This document shows positions 1 through 5,611 of a stretch of 7,291 bases of DNA, in pieces. Position numbers and translations under genes: made by a program. Each line of letters begins with the position of its first letter. Within the stretch, counting starts at the first letter, position 1. Location: positions 1 through 7,291 of the forward strand of contig JAQVUQ010000135.1 of the NCBI GenBank assembly GCA_028699365.1, written 5' to 3'. The notes below the pieces were generated by a model. That model worked only from the letters and a program-made list of their open reading frames with translations, searched no databases and was not told the origin of the DNA. The DNA comes from UBA5359 sp028699365 [NCBI: bacterium]. Its GTDB lineage: Bacteria > UBP13 > UBA5359.

Positions 1-550
1 GAGGAATTGAAACGTCGTAAGGCCATTACCTCGCAGACGCCATCGCCTACGGTTCTGATGCTACCTATGAGGAATTGAAACCATGCTGGCTAACGGCAAG
101 GCCCCAAAGGTGGCAATGTTCTGATGCTACCTATGAGGAATTGAAACTTAGGTGTATCATGTTTAAATTCCCCTCTTCCTGTGGTTCTGATGCTACCTAT
201 GAGGAATTGAAACTTTAATGTAGAGACAGAACGTCCGCCGATGCGGTCTGTTCTGATGCTACCTATGAGGAATTGAAACGGTATTTGCCCCTATTGTGCC
301 GATTCCCAGGTCCGCGGTTCTGATGCTACCTATGAGGAATTGAAACGCGTATATCCATTTATAGGTGCTGCCTTCTACCCGCAGTTCTGATGCTACCTAT
401 GAGGAATTGAAACCGCATGGCAGACAGCTTGAGAGCCTGTTCGGCAGTCATGTTCTGATGCTACCTATGAGGAATTGAAACTTGGTCTTTACAACCCGCA
501 ACGCCTGCCCGTATTTGACCGTTCTGATGCTACCTATGAGGAATTGAAAC
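1..550 (+). CRISPR. CRISPR array, leader-distal part (8 full repeats plus 1 partial, 8 spacers)
   Basis: A 30-nt repeat beginning GTTCTGATGCTACC and ending GAGGAATTGAAAC occurs complete at 52-81, 118-147, 184-213, 250-279, 317-346, 384-413, 452-481 and 521-550. Its last 13 nt are at 1-13, cut by the window edge. All complete copies are identical by eye. Spacers are unrelated and measure 38, 36, 36, 36, 37, 37, 38 and 39 nt. The 3' end ATTGAAAC matches the 8-nt crRNA 5' handle typical of type I and III systems, so transcription is most likely on the + strand with the leader to the left of the window. The repeat has little internal dyad symmetry (only CCT/AGG), as in many unstructured I-A, I-B or III repeats; the subtype cannot be fixed without cas genes, none of which are in the window. 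Spacer targets are unknown. Confidence 0.98.
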
Positions 551-756
551 CGGTGCTGGTGGCACAGATGCAGGAAGCCGTCTGGCTTCCTGCTCTTGGG
601 AACGACTGGCGACAAACAGTTGTTCTGTAGAATATGCAAAAATTGGATGAGTATCGGTGAAGCATTGAATAGTCCGCAGCGCTAACTTTAAAGCACATTT
701 ATTCAGTTAGTTGTCTTGCTTGTTGCGATATGTTGAAAACTTCGGCATTCGCTTGT
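551..756. other. non-coding stretch between CRISPR array and ATPase promoter
   Basis: No convincing gene is visible here. The first 40 or so bases follow directly on the last repeat and could be a remnant of a ninth spacer, but no further repeat follows at the expected distance. The stretch contains the 571-592 hairpin and then becomes AT-rich toward the promoter. Two tiny ATG-started frames (634 and 730, about 8 and 15 codons) have no ribosome binding site and are not called. Confidence 0.6.
571..592. other. perfect hairpin just downstream of the CRISPR array
   Basis: CAGGAAGCC (571-579) and GGCTTCCTG (584-592) form a perfect 9-bp stem around the loop GTCT, starting 20 nt after the last repeat. 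It could end or process the pre-crRNA transcript. However, it is followed by CTCTTGGG rather than a T-run, so it is not a textbook intrinsic terminator. A chance palindrome or spacer-derived sequence is also possible. Confidence 0.45.
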
Positions 757-786
757 TTGACAAACCGTAACTTTTAAAAGTATACT
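757..786 (+). promoter_or_regulatory. sigma-70-type promoter of the ATPase gene
   Basis: A perfect -35 box TTGACA (757-762) is separated by 18 nt from the -10 box TATACT (781-786). The expected transcription start is about 792-794, giving a short leader before the GTG at 817. The -10 box lies in the left arm of the 771-809 palindrome, so a protein bound there would block RNA polymerase. Confidence 0.75.
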
Positions 787-809
787 TTGTTAAAGTATAC
801 TTTTAAAAG
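771..809. promoter_or_regulatory. 39-bp perfect inverted repeat, probable operator of the ATPase gene
   Basis: CTTTTAAAAGTATACTTT (771-788) is the exact reverse complement of 792-809, with GTT between them. Each arm is itself made of two nested palindromes: CTTTTAAAAG (771-780 and 800-809) and AAAGTATACTTT (777-788 and 792-803). The element therefore reads both as an inverted repeat and as direct repeats with a 15-bp period for the AAAGTATACTTT unit. It covers the -10 box, the predicted transcription start and the ribosome binding site. The likely role is binding of a dimeric or tetrameric regulator, possibly the ATPase itself; the transcript itself would contain only about the right arm. The regulator is not identified. 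Confidence 0.7.
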
Positions 810-819
810 GTGTGCCGTG
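805..819 (+). promoter_or_regulatory. ribosome binding site that fixes the ATPase start at GTG 817
   Basis: AAAAGG (805-810) lies 6 nt before GTG 817-819. The in-frame TTG at 787 would lie inside the palindrome, has no Shine-Dalgarno sequence, and would be upstream of the transcription start predicted from the 757-786 promoter. The protein read from 817 begins MDNFYNRKYEL, the usual N-terminus for this ATPase family. Confidence 0.75.
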
Positions 820-2220
820 GATAACTTCTACAATCGCAAATATGAATTGGCTGCACTGGATGATTGCTGGCAGGCAGACGGAGCGCAGCTTGCTCTTCTC
901 TATGGACGCAGGCGCCTCGGGAAGACGTATCTCCTGCAGAAGTTCCTGCATGACGACAAACCGCATTGCTACTTCCTTGCCGCTCAAACCTCTTTCCAGG
1001 CAAGCCTTGCTGAACTTGCCAGAGCATTACTCGCAATAGCTCCTGACAGGGGCTATACGGAAGCCGATCTCTCAACAATACCCAACATATTGCGTTTTGT
1101 CGGCACTCTTGCCCGGGAAGAACGTTTCGTTCTTGTGCTGGATGAGTTCCAATACCTGCTGGAGCAGGAGCCCTCTTTGCCGTCTCAGATTCAGGCATGG
1201 TGGGATATGGAGGGTATCCGCAGCAAAGTCTTTCTGATCCTCTGCGGTTCACATTCCGGGATAATGGAGGGGCTTGGCGGACATAATGCACCTTTGTTCG
1301 GCAGGTTTACTTTTCGCTATAAGCTGACATCGATGAGCTACAGAGATATAGCGCTGTTTTATGATGCGTCAGGTTACTCTGCCCGCGAAAAACTGATGGC
1401 TTTCGGAGTGCTGGGTGGTACACCCCGGTATCATGCCTTGTTTGACTATCGTAAGAGCCTTGCCTCAAATATCTGCCGTAATATTCTCAGCCCTGTCGGT
1501 TTGCTGAGAAATGAGACGGAAGTAATATTACTCTCCAGCCGGCTGAGAGATGCCGGACCGTATAACGCAGTTGTAAAAGCCATAGCTGACGGTTGTACCA
1601 GGCCTAATGAAATAAAACAGGCGGTAGGTGTTACCTCCGCGCAGCTTACGTTCTATTTACGCACCTTGATGGAACTGGAATGGATTACTCGCGAGTATCC
1701 GTTCGATGAAACCTCCGACCGCAGGGCGATCTACAAAATATCGGATCATTTTGTGCGCTTCTGGTACCGTTTTGTGGCACGATTGCGCAGCCAACTGGAA
1801 TTTCATAACCACCTGGAAGTCTACAGATCAGGTGTTTTGCCTTATCTGGACGATTATATGGGGCTAAGTGCTTTTGAAGACGTATGCCGGCAATATCTCA
1901 GGATAAGAGGGGCTGAGGTGATCGGTTGTCAGATAAAGAGGGCTTCCCGATACTGGAGCAGGGATGGTTCTCTGGAGCTTGATGTGATGGCGGAACTTGT
2001 TGATGGAAGATACCTCTTCGGTGAATGTAAATGGTCGTCCTCACCGATAGATGCTCATGTATACTATAACCTGCGCGGCAAGGTTGCCCGCATGCCGGAA
2101 AGATACCGGACCAATCCGCTGTATATGCTCTTTTCTCAAGCCGGATTTGACGATAATCTCAAGGCTGTTGCAAAAAACGACGGTCTTATTCTTGTCTCCG
2201 GTGAAGACTTGCTTTCCTGA
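817..2220 (+). CDS. P-loop ATPase with C-terminal DUF234 (PD-(D/E)XK nuclease-like) domain
   Basis: From GTG 817 this is a 467-residue soluble protein with no signal peptide or membrane segment. Residues 1-230 or so are a STAND/AAA-like ATPase of the archaeal ATPase family. They show Walker A GRRRLGKT (30-37), Walker B VLVLDEF (105-111), an ILCGS sensor-type strand (141-145) and the family motif LGGTPRY (199-205). Residues about 240-320 look like a winged-helix linker (PNEIKQAVGV, then LRTLMELEWI). The C-terminal part, from about 322, matches DUF234, with E354, D389 in LELDV and E403-C-K405 in FGECKW; this spacing fits a PD-(D/E)XK nuclease core, so nuclease activity is plausible but unproven. 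The family is widespread and patchy in archaea and anaerobic bacteria, and its role is not settled (defence, mobile-element or regulatory roles have been considered). It has its own promoter and operator and seems more AT-rich and less biased in codon use than rex-hyd, which fits acquisition by transfer. An extended start at TTG 787 is unlikely. Confidence 0.9.
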   Translation: MDNFYNRKYELAALDDCWQADGAQLALLYGRRRLGKTYLLQKFLHDDKPHCYFLAAQTSFQASLAELARALLAIAPDRGYTEADLSTIPNILRFVGTLAREERFVLVLDEFQYLLEQEPSLPSQIQAWWDMEGIRSKVFLILCGSHSGIMEGLGGHNAPLFGRFTFRYKLTSMSYRDIALFYDASGYSAREKLMAFGVLGGTPRYHALFDYRKSLASNICRNILSPVGLLRNETEVILLSSRLRDAGPYNAVVKAIADGCTRPNEIKQAVGVTSAQLTFYLRTLMELEWITREYPFDETSDRRAIYKISDHFVRFWYRFVARLRSQLEFHNHLEVYRSGVLPYLDDYMGLSAFEDVCRQYLRIRGAEVIGCQIKRASRYWSRDGSLELDVMAELVDGRYLFGECKWSSSPIDAHVYYNLRGKVARMPERYRTNPLYMLFSQAGFDDNLKAVAKNDGLILVSGEDLLS

Positions 2221-2319
2221 GATGTAAGAGTTTGCCTGCAACCGGAGTTTCTCCATTTAGAGCCTTGATTGCAGCCGTCATGTTGCCGAAAACATGTCAA
2301 ATTTGTTGCTGTTAAATTC
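2221..2319. other. intergenic stretch with weak inverted repeats after the ATPase gene
   Basis: The best structure is CATGTT (2279-2284) with AACATG (2291-2296) around the loop GCCGAA. A smaller GGAG/CTCC hairpin (2244-2254) sits between CTGCAA (2236-2241) and TTGCAG (2269-2274). Neither is GC-rich or followed by a clean T-run, so no intrinsic terminator can be called for the ATPase transcript; read-through or factor-dependent termination is possible. Confidence 0.35.
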
Positions 2320-2348
2320 TTGACAGCCGTCGCTCGCTCTGGTATATT
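2320..2348 (+). promoter_or_regulatory. sigma-70-type promoter of rex (and probably hydCBA)
   Basis: A perfect -35 box TTGACA (2320-2325) and the -10 box TATATT (2343-2348) are spaced by the ideal 17 nt. The transcription start should fall near 2354-2356, inside the palindrome that begins at 2349. No comparable promoter is seen before hydC, hydB or hydA, so this one probably drives the whole cluster. Confidence 0.8.
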
Positions 2349-2388
2349 TCAATCGAGAAATATTTATCGATAAGAATTTCTCGATTGA
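2349..2388. promoter_or_regulatory. 40-bp near-palindrome, probable double Rex operator
   Basis: TCAATCGAGAAAT (2349-2361) and ATTTCTCGATTGA (2376-2388) are perfect 13-bp arms. The interior is palindromic again (TTATCGATAA, 2364-2373), leaving two mismatched pairs over 20-nt arms. TCGA recurs at 2353, 2367 and 2381, exactly 14 bp apart, giving two overlapping 18-bp sites (2353-2370 and 2367-2384). The first, TCGAGAAATATTTATCGA, resembles the known Rex operator TTGTGAAATATTTCACAA, sharing the GAAATATTT core, with TCGA in place of TTGT/ACAA at the ends. The position right after the -10 box and before rex fits autorepression. An RNA stem-loop in the leader is an alternative reading. Rex as the binder is inferred from similarity and location. 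Confidence 0.7.
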
Positions 2389-2410
2389 CTACCAGGAGGA
2401 GGCAACGTCC

Positions 2411-3052
2411 ATGTCGGTTGTTCCGATCAAAAAAGCGCCGGAGCCCACCATACGCAGACTGCCGGATTATTACCATTACCTCAAGTGGATGCAGTCCAAC
2501 GGGCGGGAGGTAGTCTCCTGCACTCATATAGCCAGGGATCTGGATCTGGATCCCACTCAGGTTAGAAAGGACCTGGCCGTAACCGGTATCCGGGGCAAGC
2601 CCAAGGTGGGATACCTGGTAACTCCTCTTATAGAATCCATAGAAAATTTTCTCGGTTGGAACAATCTGACCGATGCCTTTCTGGTGGGCGCCGGCAGCCT
2701 GGGAACGGCTTTGCTGGGCTACCAGGGCTTCAAGCAGTACGGTCTCAATATTGTGGCCGCTTTCGACAAGGATAAACGAAAAATAGGCAAGAAGATCCAC
2801 GGCAAGGAGGTTTTGCCGTTGGATAAGCTGCCTGGCCTGGCTGAGCGGATGCACATTCTCATCGGCGTTATCTCCGTGCCGGCCGAGTCGGCGCAGGCGG
2901 CGGCTGATGTGATGGTAGAGGGCGGTATAAGGGCCATATGGAACTTTGCCCCGGTGTCGCTGGATCTGCCGGAGGATATGGTGGTCCAGAATGAAAACCT
3001 GGCTTCCAGCCTGGCGGTTCTGTCACGCCAGTTAGCCGAGGCAGTTAAATGA
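2411..3052 (+). CDS. rex: redox-sensing transcriptional repressor Rex
   Basis: This 213-residue protein has the normal length for Rex, a cytoplasmic homodimer that binds DNA when NAD+ dominates and lets go when NADH binds. Residues about 10-80 form the winged-helix domain typical of Rex, with RRLPDYYHYLKWM, then DLDPTQVRKDLAVTGIRG (recognition region) and KVGYLV (wing). The Rossmann domain follows, with the dinucleotide motif GAGSLG at 93-98 and AAFDKD (D119 near the adenosine ribose). The C-terminal VQNENLASSLAVLSRQL helix is the swapped dimer helix. The ATG start is supported by the strong Shine-Dalgarno AGGAGGAGG (2394-2402), 8 nt upstream. A probable Rex operator lies over its own promoter, and hydCBA follows 115 nt downstream in the same direction, so Rex most likely controls itself and the hydrogenase. 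Rex upstream of NADH-linked hydrogenases is a known arrangement in anaerobes. Confidence 0.97.
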   Translation: MSVVPIKKAPEPTIRRLPDYYHYLKWMQSNGREVVSCTHIARDLDLDPTQVRKDLAVTGIRGKPKVGYLVTPLIESIENFLGWNNLTDAFLVGAGSLGTALLGYQGFKQYGLNIVAAFDKDKRKIGKKIHGKEVLPLDKLPGLAERMHILIGVISVPAESAQAAADVMVEGGIRAIWNFAPVSLDLPEDMVVQNENLASSLAVLSRQLAEAVK

Positions 3053-3100
3053 AAAACAGCAAGGGGAACGGACTTGAGCGCGTGCATGGGAATCCCAAGA

Positions 3101-3130
3101 CCAACAACTAAGAACTAACAACCAACAACC
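3101..3130. repeat. heptanucleotide tandem repeat (four units) between rex and hydC
   Basis: Four consecutive 7-nt units, CCAACAA (3101), CTAAGAA (3108), CTAACAA (3115) and CCAACAA (3122), are followed by CC. The consensus is CYAASAA. The stretch is almost free of G and T on the + strand and so unstructured in RNA. Such short tandem repeats can vary in copy number; no function is evident. Confidence 0.75.
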
Positions 3131-3145
3131 GCGCCCGCAGGGCGC
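3131..3145 (+). other. GC-rich hairpin in the hydC leader
   Basis: GCGCCC (3131-3136) and GGGCGC (3140-3145) form a perfect 6-bp GC stem around the loop GCA, ending 9 nt before the hydC Shine-Dalgarno. It is followed by TATATTAT, not a T-run, so termination is not obvious. It could act as a partial attenuator or as a stabilising or processing structure that sets hyd expression relative to rex. Confidence 0.45.
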
Positions 3146-3167
3146 TATATTATCGGAGGTAAAGCAA

Positions 3168-3677
3168 ATGCAGCGATCCAGGGAAAAATCAACACGTCAG
3201 ATGCGCAAATTCGAGAAAGTCTGCCAGATACTGGAAAGGCATTCCTACGATCCGGCCAGGCTCATCCCCATTCTGCAGGCGGTTCAGGATGAATACCGCT
3301 ATCTGCCGGAGGAGGTGCTGACCTATCTGGCTACCGCGCTGGGGCTGCCCCCTGCCAGGGTCTTTGGAGTGGTGACGTTTTACGCTCACTTCTCGCTTCA
3401 ACCCAAGGGCAAGTACGTTATCCGCATCTGTGACGGCACGGCCTGTCACGTCAAGAGGTCCATTCCCATACTGGAGGCGCTGAGGTCTCGTCTGCAACTT
3501 GACGATAAACGGCAGACCACCAGGGATATGCTCTTTACGCTGGAGACGGTATCCTGCCTGGGGGCATGCGGACTGGCGCCGGTAGTAGTGATCAACGATG
3601 AAGTCCACGGGCAGATGACGCCGGAAAGCGCCATGGCTCTGGTGGATGCCATTATAGCCGAGGAGGAAGATAAATAA
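3168..3677 (+). CDS. hydC: NADH-linked [FeFe]-hydrogenase subunit HydC (NuoE/24-kDa-like, [2Fe-2S])
   Basis: A 169-residue cytoplasmic protein of the NuoE/HndA/HydC family. The N-terminal part (about 15-75) is the helical bundle seen in 24-kDa subunits (LIPILQAVQDEYRYLP, then VFGVVTFYAHF). The thioredoxin-like part carries the four [2Fe-2S] ligands C88, C93 (CDGTAC), C130 and C134 (CLGAC). In HydABC complexes this subunit docks on HydB and passes electrons at the NADH/flavin end. The ATG is preceded by GGAGGT (3155-3160) at 7-nt spacing. Its TAA overlaps the hydB ATG by one base, so the two are translationally coupled. A complex I nuoE is the alternative, but no other nuo genes are present and the downstream hydrogenase decides for hydC. 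Confidence 0.95.
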   Translation: MQRSREKSTRQMRKFEKVCQILERHSYDPARLIPILQAVQDEYRYLPEEVLTYLATALGLPPARVFGVVTFYAHFSLQPKGKYVIRICDGTACHVKRSIPILEALRSRLQLDDKRQTTRDMLFTLETVSCLGACGLAPVVVINDEVHGQMTPESAMALVDAIIAEEEDK

Positions 3678-5575
3678 TGAAAGCGGCAACTGTAGATCTT
3701 GAGGCCATAGCCCGGGATTATAAAGCGGCGGCGGAGCGGCCGGCCAGGCGGGTGCTGATATGCGCCGGCACCGGCTGTGTAGCCAACGGGGCCTTGAAGG
3801 TGCATAAGGCGATGACGGAAGCCATAGCGGCGGCCGGACTGGAAGTGACGACGGAACTGGTGGATGAGGGAGCTGAAGGCGGCATTCTGGTCTCCCAGAG
3901 CGGCTGTCACGGTTTCTGCCAGATGGGACCGCTGATGAGCATTCTGCCGGACGGCATACTCTATACCGGGGTTCGTCCCGGGGATGCGGCCGAGATAACG
4001 GAGCAGACCCTGAAGCAGGGTCAGACCGTGGAACGGCTTCTTTACAGCGATGCCGCCACCGGGGAACGCTGCCGCGGCAGCCAGGATATAACTTTTTATA
4101 AACGGCAGGGAAGATCTCTGCTCAAGGATTGCGGGGCCATAGACCCCGAGGATATACGGGAGTATATCGCAGGGGAAGGATATGCGGCCGCCCGACGGGT
4201 CTGCCTGGAGATGAGTCCTCAGGCGGTATGCGAGGAGATAACTTTCTCCGGTTTGAGAGGCCGCGGCGGCGGGGGCTTTCCCACCGGCAAAAAGTGGGAG
4301 CTGACCCGCATCCAGCCTGAAGGCAAGAAATACGTCATCTGCAACGGCGACGAGGGTGATCCCGGCGCTTTCATGGATCGCAGCCTGATGGAGGGCAATC
4401 CTCACAGCGTGGTGGAGGGTGTGATCATTGCTGCCAGGGCCGTAGGGGCCGATGAAGCGTATATTTACGTGCGGGCGGAGTATCCGCTGGCCGTCAAACG
4501 TGTCCGCAAAGCCGTGGCGGATGCCGAGGCTGCGGGCATACTGGGGGAGGACATCTTCGGATCGGGGTTGAGCCTGAAATGCCATGTCATGGAAGGGGCC
4601 GGAGCCTTTGTCTGCGGCGAGGAAACGGCGCTTATGGCCTCCATAGAGGGCCGGCGCGGCATGCCGTCGCCCAAGCCTCCGTTTCCGGCTCAGAGCGGGC
4701 TTTGGGGCAAGCCTACGGTCATCAACAACGTGGAATCGCTGGCTACCGTGCCGGGAATTCTCAGGACAGGGGCCAGGCAGTTCCGCTCCCTGGGCACGGA
4801 GAGTTCCCCCGGTACCAAGACCTTTGCCCTGACGGGGCATGTGGCCAATACCGGCCTGATTGAGGTGCCCTTTGGAACCACTCTCCGGGAGATAGTTTTC
4901 AATATCGGCGGCGGAGTTACGGGCAAGGACGGCAAGGTCAGCGGCGAAGGCTTCAAGGCCGTCCAGATAGGAGGGCCGTCCGGCGGCTGCCTGACCGAGG
5001 AGCATCTTGATCTGCCGCTGGATTTCGATTCACTCAAGAGCGTGGGGGCCATGGTAGGATCGGGCGGACTGGTGGTCATGAACCGCAGTACCTGTATGGT
5101 GGAGATGGCGTGCTACTTCATGCGCTTCACTCAGAATGAATCCTGCGGCAAGTGCGTGCTCTGCCGCGAGGGAACCAGGCAGATGCTGGCCCTGCTTGAA
5201 GATATCACCGAGGGCCGGGCCGACGGATCCACGCTGGAACTGCTGGAGAAGCTGGCCGGAGCGGTGCGCAAAGGTTCGCTCTGCGGCCTGGGTAAAACGG
5301 CTCCCAATCCCGTTCTCTGCACGCTGCAGTACTTCCGGGCGGAGTACGAAGCTCACGTTCATCAGAAGCGCTGTCCGGCCGGATCCTGCAAGGCGCTGCT
5401 CAGGCCGGAGATAGCGGCGGATAAATGCAAGGGCTGCACCCTGTGCGCCAGGCAGTGCCCGGTGGAGGCCATATCCGGGGAGAAGAAGCAGCCTCACCGC
5501 ATAGATACGGCGCTGTGCATCAAATGCGGCGCCTGCAAGGCTGTCTGTAAATTCGGCGCCATAACCGGAGTTTAG
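3677..5575 (+). CDS. hydB: NADH-linked [FeFe]-hydrogenase subunit HydB (NuoF-like flavoprotein with extra Fe-S domains)
   Basis: A 632-residue subunit that binds FMN and NAD(H) and links them to the hydrogenase and ferredoxin. In order: an N-terminal thioredoxin-like [2Fe-2S] domain with C29, C34, C77 and C81; the NuoF core with the FMN/NADH motifs GLRGRGGGGFPTGKKW (192-207) and CNGDEGDPGAFMDR (222-235); an SLBB-like region (about 385-440); the NuoF [4Fe-4S] site C490, C493, C496 and C536; and a C-terminal ferredoxin-like domain with two [4Fe-4S] sets, C584/C587/C590/C594 and C614/C617/C620/C624. The length and this domain string match HydB of trimeric HydABC hydrogenases; in tetrameric Hnd enzymes the N-terminal domain is a separate subunit. 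The ATG overlaps the hydC stop and has the purine-rich Shine-Dalgarno AGGAGGAAG (3661-3669). All expected cysteines are present. hydA follows after 36 nt. Confidence 0.96.
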   Translation: MKAATVDLEAIARDYKAAAERPARRVLICAGTGCVANGALKVHKAMTEAIAAAGLEVTTELVDEGAEGGILVSQSGCHGFCQMGPLMSILPDGILYTGVRPGDAAEITEQTLKQGQTVERLLYSDAATGERCRGSQDITFYKRQGRSLLKDCGAIDPEDIREYIAGEGYAAARRVCLEMSPQAVCEEITFSGLRGRGGGGFPTGKKWELTRIQPEGKKYVICNGDEGDPGAFMDRSLMEGNPHSVVEGVIIAARAVGADEAYIYVRAEYPLAVKRVRKAVADAEAAGILGEDIFGSGLSLKCHVMEGAGAFVCGEETALMASIEGRRGMPSPKPPFPAQSGLWGKPTVINNVESLATVPGILRTGARQFRSLGTESSPGTKTFALTGHVANTGLIEVPFGTTLREIVFNIGGGVTGKDGKVSGEGFKAVQIGGPSGGCLTEEHLDLPLDFDSLKSVGAMVGSGGLVVMNRSTCMVEMACYFMRFTQNESCGKCVLCREGTRQMLALLEDITEGRADGSTLELLEKLAGAVRKGSLCGLGKTAPNPVLCTLQYFRAEYEAHVHQKRCPAGSCKALLRPEIAADKCKGCTLCARQCPVEAISGEKKQPHRIDTALCIKCGACKAVCKFGAITGV

Positions 5576-5611
5576 GGGATTATAAACACTCTTGAAGAGA
5601 GGTTTGATATC

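Noticed and set aside
448-639. Minus-strand open frame of 63 codons
   Set aside because: It runs through two CRISPR repeats and shows the repeated peptide expected from translating them; it is not a gene.
622-651. Possible degenerate CRISPR repeat beginning GTTCTG with later TATG and AATTG pieces
   Set aside because: Beyond the first six bases the match needs several gaps, and the distance from the last repeat (71 nt) does not fit one spacer or a repeat-spacer multiple.
2279-2296. CATGTT/AACATG inverted repeat as a terminator of the ATPase gene
   Set aside because: The stem is short and AT-rich and is followed by TCAAATTTG rather than a T-run.
2312-2854. Minus-strand open frame opposite rex and its promoter
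   Set aside because: It overlaps the rex promoter, operator and coding region and has no recognisable domain; rex is certain.
3146-3153. TATATTAT before hydC as a possible -10 box
   Set aside because: No -35-like hexamer lies 16-18 nt upstream (the heptamer repeat and hairpin are there), and the start would fall inside the Shine-Dalgarno.
3446-5005. Long minus-strand open frame of 519 codons opposite hydC and hydB
   Set aside because: It lies antisense to two genes with unmistakable Fe-S and flavin motifs, in GC-rich DNA where long shadow frames are common, and it has no recognisable domain.
5589-5599. CTCTTGAAGAG palindrome before hydA
   Set aside because: Only a 4-bp stem with a 3-nt loop could form, and it overlaps the purine-rich Shine-Dalgarno, which explains the sequence better.
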